Source: a bacterium
GTDB lineage: Bacteria > Patescibacteriota > Minisyncoccia > Minisyncoccales > RBG-13-42-11
Direction of reading: 5' to 3'
NCBI GenBank assembly: GCA_030646565.1
Contig: JAUSLA010000026.1
Coordinates: forward strand, 1 to 23,734
DNA: 23,734 bases
Shown: positions 14,643-20,484 of the stretch, piece by piece
Numbering within the stretch: the stretch's first letter is position 1
Layout of the letters: each line of letters begins with the position of its first letter
Translations under genes and position numbers: made by a program
Notes under the pieces: model-generated
Seen by the model: the letters and a program-made list of their open reading frames with translations, nothing else
The model's database searches: none
What the model was told of the DNA's origin: nothing

Positions 14643-14730
14643 TTGACATAAGATTTTGTGTTATATTGACTATGTAAGCAATCTGCTTACCGGACTTTGA
14701 TCAAGGCCTACCCGCAAGAGTGGGCCTTTG
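14643..14730 (+). promoter_or_regulatory. Promoter-like boxes, 17-bp palindrome and hairpin at the 3' end of the NYN gene
   Basis: TTGACA (14643-14648) is followed by TATATT (14662-14667), though only 13 bp apart. A 7-3-7 palindrome GTAAGCA-ATC-TGCTTAC (14674-14690) lies where the transcript would begin. A hairpin with arms AAGGCC / GGCCTT (14703-14708 and 14723-14728) ends just before the convergent NYN stop at 14736. The hairpin lacks a good U tract on either strand. The set could be a small counter-transcript or an operator region. The rest of 14577-14642 holds a 10-bp palindrome GTCCCGGGAC and a T-run but no gene. Confidence 0.35.
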
Positions 14731-14735
14731 ACATT

Positions 14736-15347
14736 TCATCGTCCTCTGAAGCGATCCATATTCAAACGGTAATCGAAATCATCAGAATACAGAAGTCGTT
14801 GAATAACTCCGTCCTTGGAAGCATCAACCACTTCCCTTCCCACATGCCCCCGCGCGCCGAATACATACGAAGTCTTTCTAAATGCATCTCGTAAATACCG
14901 TAGCGCGTAGATTAAATCGCCATCGCCGGAAAACAACACAACCTGATCGTACTTATCGCACATGCGAATAAGATCAACCGTCATCTCAACATCGAAATCG
15001 CATTTTTTATCGTATCCATCGACTTTAAATAGATCATGAATATATTTTACAGGCTTCGTTATTACTTCAAACCGATTCATCTCGGCGCGACTCAATATTC
15101 CATCAGACCAAAGCGAAAGAATCGTAGAACGCTCTTTCGGACCATAATCCGAACCATAGTAGAAACGCCGAAGCGCTTTATTACCTTGAGCGAAGTGTTT
15201 GACTAATCGTCCAAGCTCCTGAATTCCAACCCGCCATCCGAGATCTTTCTCCCATTTATCAACATTCCCAAAATCAACAACGACGATAGTGCGTTCTTTT
15301 TTATCTGCAAATGAATCAAGAAATGTTGCTATTTCCTGTGAGTTCAT
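14736..15347 (-). CDS. NYN-domain (LabA/DUF88 family) nuclease-like protein
   Basis: A 203-aa protein with the PIN-like NYN fold. The acidic metal-binding positions are all present: TIVVVDFGNVD (D25), KKCDFDVEMTVDL (D117, D119) and VVLFSGDGDLIYAL (D142, D144). NYN proteins of the LabA group are predicted or shown to be RNases. The frame covers the whole domain and ends with a short basic tail (MDRFRGR). It sits alone between the uvrD operon and the membrane-protein gene, in the A+T-rich accessory block. No clear Shine-Dalgarno site precedes the start. Its target and its link to the neighbouring restriction operon are unknown. Confidence 0.85.
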   Translation of the reverse strand: MNSQEIATFLDSFADKKERTIVVVDFGNVDKWEKDLGWRVGIQELGRLVKHFAQGNKALRRFYYGSDYGPKERSTILSLWSDGILSRAEMNRFEVITKPVKYIHDLFKVDGYDKKCDFDVEMTVDLIRMCDKYDQVVLFSGDGDLIYALRYLRDAFRKTSYVFGARGHVGREVVDASKDGVIQRLLYSDDFDYRLNMDRFRGR

Positions 15348-15425
15348 ATGTCGATTTTTTCAAATTATCCATAATTTTATTTCTCAATTAATTATTCAAC
15401 CAATAAACCTATGATTAAAATCAAT

Positions 15426-15944
15426 TTAAAAACCCATCAATAATAGAATAATTGCAAAAATTGAAAATAAAACCATTCCTAAAATGAAGGTAACTTTTTG
15501 AATTTTTTCTATTTTAACTACCCAATTATTAAAGTATTGCCAAAATCTAATTTGTTTTTCTTTTAATATTATTTCATGTAATTTACTTTTTTCTTCTTTT
15601 TCTTTTTTTAATAACATATCTTGCTCTTCTTCAATTTCTCTTTTAAACTTATGGCTTTCGCATTCAAGTTTATCAATCTCTTCAACAACTCTTTTAATTT
15701 TGGTGTTAACTAATGTATGTTCGAAAATTATTCCAGCCAAAATAGTCACTAAAAATAATATCCAGCTGAACAATAAAATATATTGCACTTTGTGATCTAA
15801 AATTAGTATATTTTTAATGATGGTAAAACTTAAAACAACTGTACCTGACGACAATGATATTAATACTCTATTAAGACTAAGAAATTGGGGTTCTAATATT
15901 TTGACCAACTCCCAATCCATATCTTTAAATCTATAAAAAAACAT
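15426..15944 (-). CDS. Membrane protein with three helices and a cytosolic coiled coil, unknown family
   Basis: A 172-aa protein. Hydrophobic segments lie at about 27-48, 54-77 and 151-171. Between the second and third, residues 80-135 form a highly charged Lys/Glu helix with the look of a coiled coil. A second possible start, M9 (MDWELVKILEPQF), would shorten it by eight residues; neither has a Shine-Dalgarno site. The arrangement of paired N-terminal helices plus a coiled coil recalls small membrane sensors or effectors found beside defence genes, but no family is recognised. A perfect TTATCCACA 9-mer (15982-15990) lies 38 bp upstream of the start. Confidence 0.65.
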   Translation of the reverse strand: MFFYRFKDMDWELVKILEPQFLSLNRVLISLSSGTVVLSFTIIKNILILDHKVQYILLFSWILFLVTILAGIIFEHTLVNTKIKRVVEEIDKLECESHKFKREIEEEQDMLLKKEKEEKSKLHEIILKEKQIRFWQYFNNWVVKIEKIQKVTFILGMVLFSIFAIILLLMGF

Positions 15945-15981
15945 AATATAAAAAATATTTTCTTTGTTATTTTTTTAGAAA

Positions 15982-15990
15982 TTATCCACA
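15982..15990. promoter_or_regulatory. DnaA-box-like 9-mer
   Basis: TTATCCACA, the consensus bacterial DnaA box, in the non-coding gap 15945-16066. That gap otherwise holds only A+T-rich sequence with no recognisable gene. A second perfect copy is at 18021-18029. Confidence 0.35.
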
Positions 15991-16066
15991 AACTAATAAA
16001 AAAATCCTTTGTAATAATGCTCCCCTAACTATTTTAACGCGATATCTCAATTAATTCTTCGGACTA

Positions 16067-16222
16067 TTATTTTTGGTCGGTAATGACAACGCTTAACTTA
16101 GGACAGCTATCAGAAAATACTGGCTCAACCACCGATATATTATCGGCCATTATAACTTCTAAATTGTCTCCTTTTTTATTTACAATATCCTTTAGTTGTT
16201 TAATGAATTCTTTTAATTTCAT
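16067..16222 (-). CDS. Small 51-aa protein, last gene of the LexA-like/DpnI operon
   Basis: A 51-aa ORF (MKLKEFIKQLKDIVNKKGDNLEVIMADN...). Its ATG overlaps the stop of the preceding 60-aa ORF in the ATGA arrangement, a strong sign that it is a real coupled gene. An N-terminal amphipathic helix is followed by beta-like hydrophobic strands (LEVIMA, LSVVITD). The pattern of a KLKEFIKxL helix followed by a strand is seen in small phage and mobile-element proteins, but I cannot name the family. Being last in the operon of the repressor and DpnI-like enzyme, it may have an accessory or control role. Confidence 0.6.
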   Translation of the reverse strand: MKLKEFIKQLKDIVNKKGDNLEVIMADNISVVEPVFSDSCPKLSVVITDQK

Positions 16223-16401
16223 AAATTTATAATAAAATTTATTAGATCCTTATATTTATAAGTTTCTACGATTTTATCTTTGTCCCAAACTTCTAAAACT
16301 TTCCCGTCCCATTCTAGGGAATCGAATGGCTCGGTGGTCGTTCTAAAATACGAATATATTTTTTCATCTTGTATTTGAAGTAAAGAATATTTTATGTCCA
16401 T
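16219..16401 (-). CDS. Small 60-aa protein in the LexA-like/DpnI operon
   Basis: A 60-aa ORF overlapping the upstream 65-aa ORF by 10 bp and the downstream 51-aa ORF by 3-4 bp. It is acidic and aromatic, with the stretch FDSLEWDGKVLEVWDKDK. This resembles FTELVWEDDKYLDFYDKE in the neighbouring 65-aa ORF (spacing of F, L, W, L and DK is shared), so the two may be diverged relatives. No signal peptide, membrane segment or known motif is visible. The overlaps argue for translation coupled to dpnI. Function unknown. Confidence 0.6.
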   Translation of the reverse strand: MDIKYSLLQIQDEKIYSYFRTTTEPFDSLEWDGKVLEVWDKDKIVETYKYKDLINFIINL

Positions 16402-16589
16402 AATTGAAATTCCGGGTAAGTTTCCTTATCATAAAAATCCAGATATTTATCATCCTCCCACACAAGCTCAGTAAAATTTTCGTAGTCTTCGCTATATCCC
16501 CTGCACATAACTAAAACTCGAGGAAAAAAACGATAAGAAATAATTCTTAAAATAAACTTGGCGAAAAATGGCGGAAGATTAATTTCCAT
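16392..16589 (-). CDS. Small 65-aa protein directly after the DpnI-like gene
   Basis: A 65-aa ORF starting 2 bp after the stop of the DpnI-like gene without its own ribosome binding site, as expected for translational re-initiation. The N-terminal part (residues 6-28) is basic and hydrophobic (FFAKFILRIISYRFFPRVLVM). The C-terminal part is acidic and aromatic (NFTELVWEDDKYLDFYDKE). An internal Met28 could be an alternative start. In pneumococcus the DpnI gene dpnC is accompanied by dpnD, of unknown function; this ORF is much shorter and not visibly related. Function unknown. Confidence 0.55.
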   Translation of the reverse strand: MEINLPPFFAKFILRIISYRFFPRVLVMCRGYSEDYENFTELVWEDDKYLDFYDKETYPEFQLWT

Positions 16590-16591
16590 AA

Positions 16592-17362
16592 TTATGCAAG
16601 CCGATAAAAACCCTTTGATATAAAATCTAAATATCCTTTATCTCTTAAGATTTGCAGTTGCTGACGAATTTTATCTTTAATATGTTTGTTTTCCGGATGC
16701 AGTAGGCTTAATTCGGATTCAAACCTATACATCTCATTAAGAATAAACTCACGCTTTCCAAGCTTATCGACGCATCGCATTATATCGAGTAGCCAGCCTT
16801 TTGCTGAAATTTCCTTTTCGTCTCTTAAAAATAATGTTTTCTGCCATTGTGACAACACCCTTTCCTTCGGCTCAACATTATGGTTTCTGACAAAAAATAT
16901 TTTCCCAGATAGTGGCAAATTTTGGAGCGATATATTACACCCCACCCATTCGGCACGTCGTGCAGTCGGCGAAAGCGGCTTGCGTTTTTCAATTATCTCG
17001 GGAACGAAAAAATGTTTTGGCACAACTAAGAAATCTATGACTTCAAAATTAGTTATATCGTAACTCAACAAAAATAAATTTGGGTTTTCGCTACTTTCCA
17101 ATCGCTCCATCATTGTCTTGTATGCCCCATCAACAATTTTTGAACCAATAGCATTCTGTTTGCTTTTTAATTCATATCCCTCTCTGCAAATTGAACAATA
17201 AAAATCGGCGACGGGTTTATTGTTTGGATATTTATCTATTTTTAAATGACCGCAATTCGGACAAAAAATTTGATTACCAACCCAGGTCTCTGTCAGAACG
17301 CGAGTTTTTTGGGACGGACTTTCGTAATCGGCTATAAGTTTTTTATCTAAATTCAATATCAT
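16592..17362 (-). CDS. dpnC: DpnI-type restriction endonuclease cutting methylated GATC
   Basis: A 256-aa protein with clear full-length similarity, from memory, to pneumococcal DpnI (254 aa), a type IIM enzyme that cleaves G-m6A-TC only when the adenine is methylated. The catalytic PD-(D/E)XK residues D53, E64 and K66 fall at the same positions as in DpnI (ADFYC...YELKSKQ). A zinc knuckle is formed by C34, C37, C56 and C59. Further shared blocks are DGAYKTMMERL, KPLSPTARRAEWVGCNI and HIKDKIRQQLQILRDKGY, the last in the C-terminal winged helix that reads the methylated base. The start overlaps the LexA-like gene by 20 bp. No methyltransferase is encoded nearby, as expected for a methyl-directed enzyme. 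It implies that host GATC sites are unmethylated and that incoming Dam-methylated DNA is the target. Confidence 0.93.
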   Translation of the reverse strand: MILNLDKKLIADYESPSQKTRVLTETWVGNQIFCPNCGHLKIDKYPNNKPVADFYCSICREGYELKSKQNAIGSKIVDGAYKTMMERLESSENPNLFLLSYDITNFEVIDFLVVPKHFFVPEIIEKRKPLSPTARRAEWVGCNISLQNLPLSGKIFFVRNHNVEPKERVLSQWQKTLFLRDEKEISAKGWLLDIMRCVDKLGKREFILNEMYRFESELSLLHPENKHIKDKIRQQLQILRDKGYLDFISKGFYRLA

Positions 17363-17978
17363 TATTTAATTTCCTAACCATTTTTCCGATTATTTCAGTT
17401 TCAGCGGTAAAGGTAATTATCGGATATTTTGGATTTTCAGGCTTTAGAAATTTATAGGGCGGCTTATCTTGAGAAATAAAACGTTTAACAGTTGTGCCAT
17501 CTGGCGTTTGAGCTAAAACTATGTCGCCCGAAACAAATTCATTAGTTTTTTTGAATAAAATCAAATCTCCATCTTTGATGTTAGCATTGATCATTGAGTC
17601 GCCCATAACGCGCACAATCATAACGTCGTCGGCGATAGTTTCAACGTCTTTTGATAATGGCTGCCAAGCGTCAATTTCCTCAATTGCTTCAGTAAAACTG
17701 CCCGCCGAAGTAAAACCGACAATCGGCGCCAAGGGACGAGCGTTTATTGCTCTATATCCTTTTCTAAGAATTTTAATACCGCGGGCAGAACCCTCTTCTC
17801 TTCTAATTAAATTTTTCTTTTCTAAAATAGAAAAAAAATCTAAAAGAGATTGATTGGAAGAAATTTTTAATCGTTCTTTTAGCTCGCTAAATGACGGCGG
17901 AAAACCAGCCGTTATTAAATTGGCGTAAATAATTTTTAAAACTTCTTTTTGTCTTTTGGTTACAGCTTCTTTTTCCAT
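17343..17978 (-). CDS. lexA: LexA-like self-cleaving transcriptional repressor
   Basis: A 211-aa protein with LexA architecture. Residues 1-70 form a winged helix-turn-helix (FPPSFSELKERLKISSNQSLLDFFSILEKKNLI). The C-terminal S24 peptidase domain has a likely scissile Ala92-Gly93 bond (VGFTSAGSF), nucleophile Ser128 (MGDSMI) and general base Lys165 (TVKRFI). All residues needed for RecA-stimulated autocleavage are present. Its promoter carries a perfect palindrome between -35 and -10, so autorepression is likely. It overlaps and is co-transcribed with the DpnI-like gene. It may be the cell's general SOS repressor or a dedicated repressor of this operon; the sequence alone does not decide. The predicted start of transcription lies within 1-3 nt of the ATG, suggesting a leaderless mRNA. 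Confidence 0.88.
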   Translation of the reverse strand: MEKEAVTKRQKEVLKIIYANLITAGFPPSFSELKERLKISSNQSLLDFFSILEKKNLIRREEGSARGIKILRKGYRAINARPLAPIVGFTSAGSFTEAIEEIDAWQPLSKDVETIADDVMIVRVMGDSMINANIKDGDLILFKKTNEFVSGDIVLAQTPDGTTVKRFISQDKPPYKFLKPENPKYPIITFTAETEIIGKMVRKLNNDIEFR

Positions 17979-17986
17979 ATTACAAT

Positions 17987-18015
17987 ATAATAACCGACCA
18001 AATGGTCGGTGTCAA
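17987..18015 (-). promoter_or_regulatory. Promoter of the LexA-like/DpnI operon
   Basis: On the minus strand TTGACA (18010-18015) and TATTAT (17987-17992) are separated by exactly 17 bp, the best-formed promoter in the window. The start of transcription is predicted at about 17980, next to the ATG at 17978. Confidence 0.8.
17993..18010. promoter_or_regulatory. Operator palindrome within the promoter spacer
   Basis: An 18-bp perfect inverted repeat, ACCGACCA - 2 bp - TGGTCGGT, that exactly fills the space between the -10 and -35 boxes. A protein bound here would block RNA polymerase. The first gene of the operon is a LexA-like repressor, the natural candidate to bind. The sequence differs from the E. 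coli (CTGT-N8-ACAG) and Bacillus SOS boxes, but LexA sites vary between phyla. Confidence 0.75.
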
Positions 18016-18020
18016 ATAAG

Positions 18021-18029
18021 TTATCCACA
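18021..18029. promoter_or_regulatory. DnaA-box-like 9-mer upstream of the LexA-like promoter
   Basis: TTATCCACA, identical to the consensus DnaA box, 5 bp upstream of the -35 box and 1 bp from the first palindromic element of the following cluster. Confidence 0.35.
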
Positions 18030-18030
18030 A

Positions 18031-18130
18031 ACCGAGCTTTTACGTAGTAAAAGCGAGTCGAAGAGCTTCGCTCTTCTCCACCCTTCGCTTCGCTCGGGTA
18101 GCTGAAGATGAGGATGAAGTCCTCATCGCC
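18031..18130. repeat. Nested palindromic element cluster, part 1
   Basis: A forward head ACCGAG with hairpin 1 (GCTTTTAC-GTA-GTAAAAGC) is followed by a complete reverse unit (arms GAAGAGC / GCTCTTC, CACCCTTCG, ending CTCGGGT at 18099). A forward tail follows (TGAAGATGAGGA...TCCTCATCGCC, 18103-18129). This is the same forward-reverse-forward layout as at 42-141 and 21526-21632. Confidence 0.8.
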
Positions 18131-18131
18131 T

Positions 18132-18179
18132 ACTCGAGCGAAGCGAAGAGTGAAGATGAGGACGGAGTCCTCATCGCCT
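18132..18179. repeat. Palindromic element, part 2 of the cluster
   Basis: A further forward unit beginning ACTCGAGCGAAGCGAAGAG, continuing TGAAG into hairpin 2 with arms GATGAGGAC / GTCCTCATC around GGA, and ending GCCT. It lies just beyond the terminator of the carbonic-anhydrase-like gene. Confidence 0.8.
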
Positions 18180-18206
18180 AAAATAAAAAGCGCTTGGGAG
18201 CGCTTT
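18178..18206 (-). terminator. Terminator of the ATP synthase operon
   Basis: On the minus strand the stem AAAGCGCT/AGCGCTTT (18199-18206 and 18187-18194) with a 4-nt loop is followed by TTATTTTA. It lies 20 bp after the stop of the carbonic-anhydrase-like gene. Confidence 0.85.
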
Positions 18207-18226
18207 GATGCGAGGAGAAGAAAAAT

Positions 18227-18670
18227 TTAGAGTACATGGACTCCTTGTTCGTTAACAAAAACTAGAAGTATGGATTGCCGTCCTTCAAGATTATCTTTTA
18301 GAAATTGCCTTGCCTCTTGCAAAACTTTTTCCATTTCCAATCTTTCTTTTTCAAGATCATTGTCAAAAGCTTTAAGGTAGCCGAACGCTCCGCAATCGCT
18401 ATGCGCCATCAAGGCAATGACCTTGGGTTTGTGAAGGGAAACAGATTTTTTTACTTGCGCAAAAAGAGCATCTCTCAAATCTTCCGAGCTGTAGCCAGAA
18501 AGGTCTTTTGCTCCGCCGGCTAACATTATGGGATCAAAATGCTTGTAACCCATCTCATCAACAAAATGCCTAAAAACTTTCTGCATTCTCGGGTCAAAAC
18601 ACCAGACAATACAAGCATCAACTTGCTCTGGATGCCGCATATCTGTTTTAAAAGGAATGTATTTCGCCAT
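18227..18670 (-). CDS. Beta-carbonic-anhydrase-like protein at the end of the atp operon
   Basis: A 147-aa protein with the zinc-site motifs of beta-carbonic anhydrases: CFDPR (C24, D26, R28, the CxDxR motif) and HSDCG (H90, C93, the HxxC motif). AGGAKDLSG between them corresponds to the family's glycine-rich segment. Beta-CAs usually have about 200 residues, so this is a minimal form lacking much of the N-terminal arm and C-terminus. It could be a real carbonic anhydrase (CO2 to bicarbonate) or a family member with another role. Its start is 6 bp after the atpC stop and it precedes the operon terminator, so it is co-expressed with the ATP synthase. Confidence 0.75.
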   Translation of the reverse strand: MAKYIPFKTDMRHPEQVDACIVWCFDPRMQKVFRHFVDEMGYKHFDPIMLAGGAKDLSGYSSEDLRDALFAQVKKSVSLHKPKVIALMAHSDCGAFGYLKAFDNDLEKERLEMEKVLQEARQFLKDNLEGRQSILLVFVNEQGVHVL

Positions 18671-18676
18671 AGGAAC

Positions 18677-18922
18677 CTATCTTTCCTCCACCATGCACCT
18701 TATCTCGTTGTTTGAATTTATTTCAATGAACCCTTCTTTGACAGGAATATACTTTAGTTTCTCGTCCTTGTCAATTATCTTAATCACTCCCTCTTTTATA
18801 TCTGAAATCAAAGGTTCGTGATTATTTAAAACAGTTATTTCTCCCAAACTGGTATTGCAGGTCAAGGATTTAGCCTGATCTTTAAAAAGGGTATTTTTTA
18901 ACGAATAAACGGAGATTTGCAT
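18677..18922 (-). CDS. atpC: F-type ATP synthase epsilon subunit, short form
   Basis: An 81-aa epsilon subunit holding only the N-terminal beta-sandwich (VYSLKNTLFKDQAKSLTCNTSLGEITVLNNHEPLISDIKEG). The two C-terminal helices (about 45 residues) that inhibit ATP hydrolysis in longer epsilon subunits are absent; the protein stops after IRCMVEER. It connects gamma to the c-ring in the central stalk of F1. Without the helical hairpin, inhibition by epsilon is not expected. It follows atpD across a gap occupied by a palindromic element, and is followed 6 bp later by the carbonic-anhydrase-like gene. The start lacks a Shine-Dalgarno site. Confidence 0.85.
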   Translation of the reverse strand: MQISVYSLKNTLFKDQAKSLTCNTSLGEITVLNNHEPLISDIKEGVIKIIDKDEKLKYIPVKEGFIEINSNNEIRCMVEER

Positions 18923-18956
18923 AAATAATTTTTATTATGTAATTACTTCTTCTATC

Positions 18957-19024
18957 ACCGAGTCCGCCTTTGGCGGACGAAGGTTAAGAAGAGGTTGTTA
19001 TCCTTTAGTGTCTACAACCTCTTC
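18957..19024. repeat. Palindromic element joined to the 3' end of atpD
   Basis: ACCGAG, hairpin 1 TCCGCC-TTT-GGCGGA and linker CGAAGGTTAAG are as in other copies. Hairpin 2 is unusual: an 11-bp stem (18988-18998 and 19014-19024) with a 15-nt loop, whose second arm is atpD coding sequence (residues EEVV) and whose loop contains the rest of the atpD end. Confidence 0.7.
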
Positions 19025-20398
19025 TATCCCGCCTTTCATATAAAAATTTTCTTCGGGAAGATTGTCATATTTTCCTTCCAGTATTTCTTTAAATCCCCGG
19101 ATAGTATCTTCCAGTTTTATGTATTTGCCCGGCTGATTGGTAAAGGTTTCGGCAACGAAAAATGGCTGGGATAAAAACCTTTGTATTTTCCTGGCTCTGT
19201 CAACAATCTTTCTGTCGCTTTCAGACAATTCTTCTATGCCTAAAATAGCAATGATGTCTTGAAGTTCTTTGTAGCGCTGAAGCGTTTTTTGAACGCTTCT
19301 GGCAACGTCGTAATGTTCTTTGCCGACAATTTTCGGATTTAAAGCCGAGGAGTTGGAAGCCAAAGGATCGACCGCAGGATAAATACCTATTTCAGTTAAG
19401 GCGCGAGACAGCACGATAATCGAATCAAGGTGAGTAAAAGCCGCTGCCGGAGCGGGATCTGTAATGTCGTCGGCTGGCACATAAATTGCCTGCACCGAAG
19501 TAATGGAACCGTCTGAAGTGGAGGTAATCCTTTCTTGCAATTCAGCCATTTCTGAAGCTAATGTCGGCTGATAACCAACGGCTGAAGGAATCCTTCCCAG
19601 CAAAGTTGAAACTTCCATTCCTGCCTGGGAAAAGCGAAAGATATTATCAATAAATAATAGAACATCTTTTTTCTCTTCGTCCCTAAAATATTCTGCCATA
19701 GTTAAACCGACCAAAGCCACTCTTGCTCTGGCTCCCGGAACCTCGTTCATTTGGCCGAATACTAAAGCTGTTTTTTTAATAACGCCCGACTCTTTCATCT
19801 CCAAAAATAAATCGTTTCCTTCTCTTGTTCTTTCTCCTACTCCGGTAAATACTGAAACTCCGCCGTGTTCTTGAGCCACGTTGCGTATAAGCTCCATTAA
19901 TAAAACTGTTTTCCCTACGCCCGCTCCCCCGAATAAACCGACTTTTCCTCCTTTAATAAAAGGAGCTATAAGATCAATAACTTTAATGCCTGTTTCAAAA
20001 ACTTCTGTTTTGGTAGATTGTTTTGTTAAGTCCGGAGCTGTTCTATGAATGGGAAGATATTTTTTAAATTCTTTTTTGGGATCATTCAGCGATTTTCCCA
20101 GCACATTAAAAATATTGCCCATAGTTTCCGGGCCAACAGGCACCTTTAACGTTTCTCCTGTATCTAAAACTTCAATGCCTCTTTCCAAATTATCCGTTGG
20201 CTGCAAAGCAACCGCTCTTACTCTGGTGGGGTCTAAATGTTTTACAATCTCGGCCGTCACTTCCGAACCGTCTTTTTTATTAATTTTTAAGATGCCGTAA
20301 ATCTGCGGAAGTCTTGAATTTTCCGGAAAAGCAACATCTATAACCGTACCTATTATTTGAACTATTTTTCCTTTTGCGTTTATCATGTTTTTTATCAT
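18998..20398 (-). CDS. atpD: F-type ATP synthase beta subunit
   Basis: A 466-aa catalytic beta subunit. Walker A GGAGVGKT is at 157-164, the catalytic GERTREGNDL motif follows, Walker B is in VLLFIDNIFRF, and the DELSEED region is present as EELSESD in LGIEELSESDRKIV. Length and motifs are normal, so catalysis is expected to be intact. An in-frame Met5 (MINAKGKIVQIIGTV) is an equally possible start; neither has a Shine-Dalgarno site. The C-terminal codons form one arm of the hairpin described at 18957-19024. The gene lies between atpG and atpC as in standard atp operons. Confidence 0.97.
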   Translation of the reverse strand: MIKNMINAKGKIVQIIGTVIDVAFPENSRLPQIYGILKINKKDGSEVTAEIVKHLDPTRVRAVALQPTDNLERGIEVLDTGETLKVPVGPETMGNIFNVLGKSLNDPKKEFKKYLPIHRTAPDLTKQSTKTEVFETGIKVIDLIAPFIKGGKVGLFGGAGVGKTVLLMELIRNVAQEHGGVSVFTGVGERTREGNDLFLEMKESGVIKKTALVFGQMNEVPGARARVALVGLTMAEYFRDEEKKDVLLFIDNIFRFSQAGMEVSTLLGRIPSAVGYQPTLASEMAELQERITSTSDGSITSVQAIYVPADDITDPAPAAAFTHLDSIIVLSRALTEIGIYPAVDPLASNSSALNPKIVGKEHYDVARSVQKTLQRYKELQDIIAILGIEELSESDRKIVDRARKIQRFLSQPFFVAETFTNQPGKYIKLEDTIRGFKEILEGKYDNLPEENFYMKGGIEEVVDTKG

Positions 20399-20412
20399 TT
20401 ATTTAAAAATTA

Positions 20413-20464
20413 AGTCGAAGAATACATTCGTATTCTTCTCCACCCTTCGCGCTTACGCTTGGGT
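20413..20464. repeat. Reverse palindromic element between atpD and atpG
   Basis: A reverse-oriented unit: AGTCGAAGAATAC, 4-nt loop, GTATTCTTC (9-bp stem), CTCCACCCTTCGC and CTTGGGT. Its last bases overlap the first copy of the 31-bp atpG-tail duplication. Confidence 0.75.
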
Positions 20465-20484
20465 ACTTGAAACTATTTCGCTTA
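20454..20484 (-). repeat. Duplicated 3' end of atpG, detached copy
   Basis: 31 bp matching 20551-20581 (the true atpG end) at 28 of 31 positions. On the minus strand it still reads SEIVSSTQA and a TAA stop in the right frame, against SEIVSSTLA and TAG in the functional copy. Two of the three differences are synonymous. The copies are 97 bp apart and flank one palindromic element. Confidence 0.85.

Noticed and set aside
14697..14894. Plus-strand ORF of 65 aa opposite the NYN gene
   Set aside because: It lies antisense to the well-supported NYN coding sequence, has no homology or ribosome binding site and is best explained as a shadow frame.
16073..16080. Second copy of the TTGGTCGGT half-site inside the 51-aa ORF
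   Set aside because: Only one arm is present and it lies in coding sequence, so an operator is not supported.
18031..18179. CRISPR array
   Set aside because: The repeated blocks at 18031-18179 are palindromic units in mixed orientation without unique spacers of constant length, and no cas genes are present.
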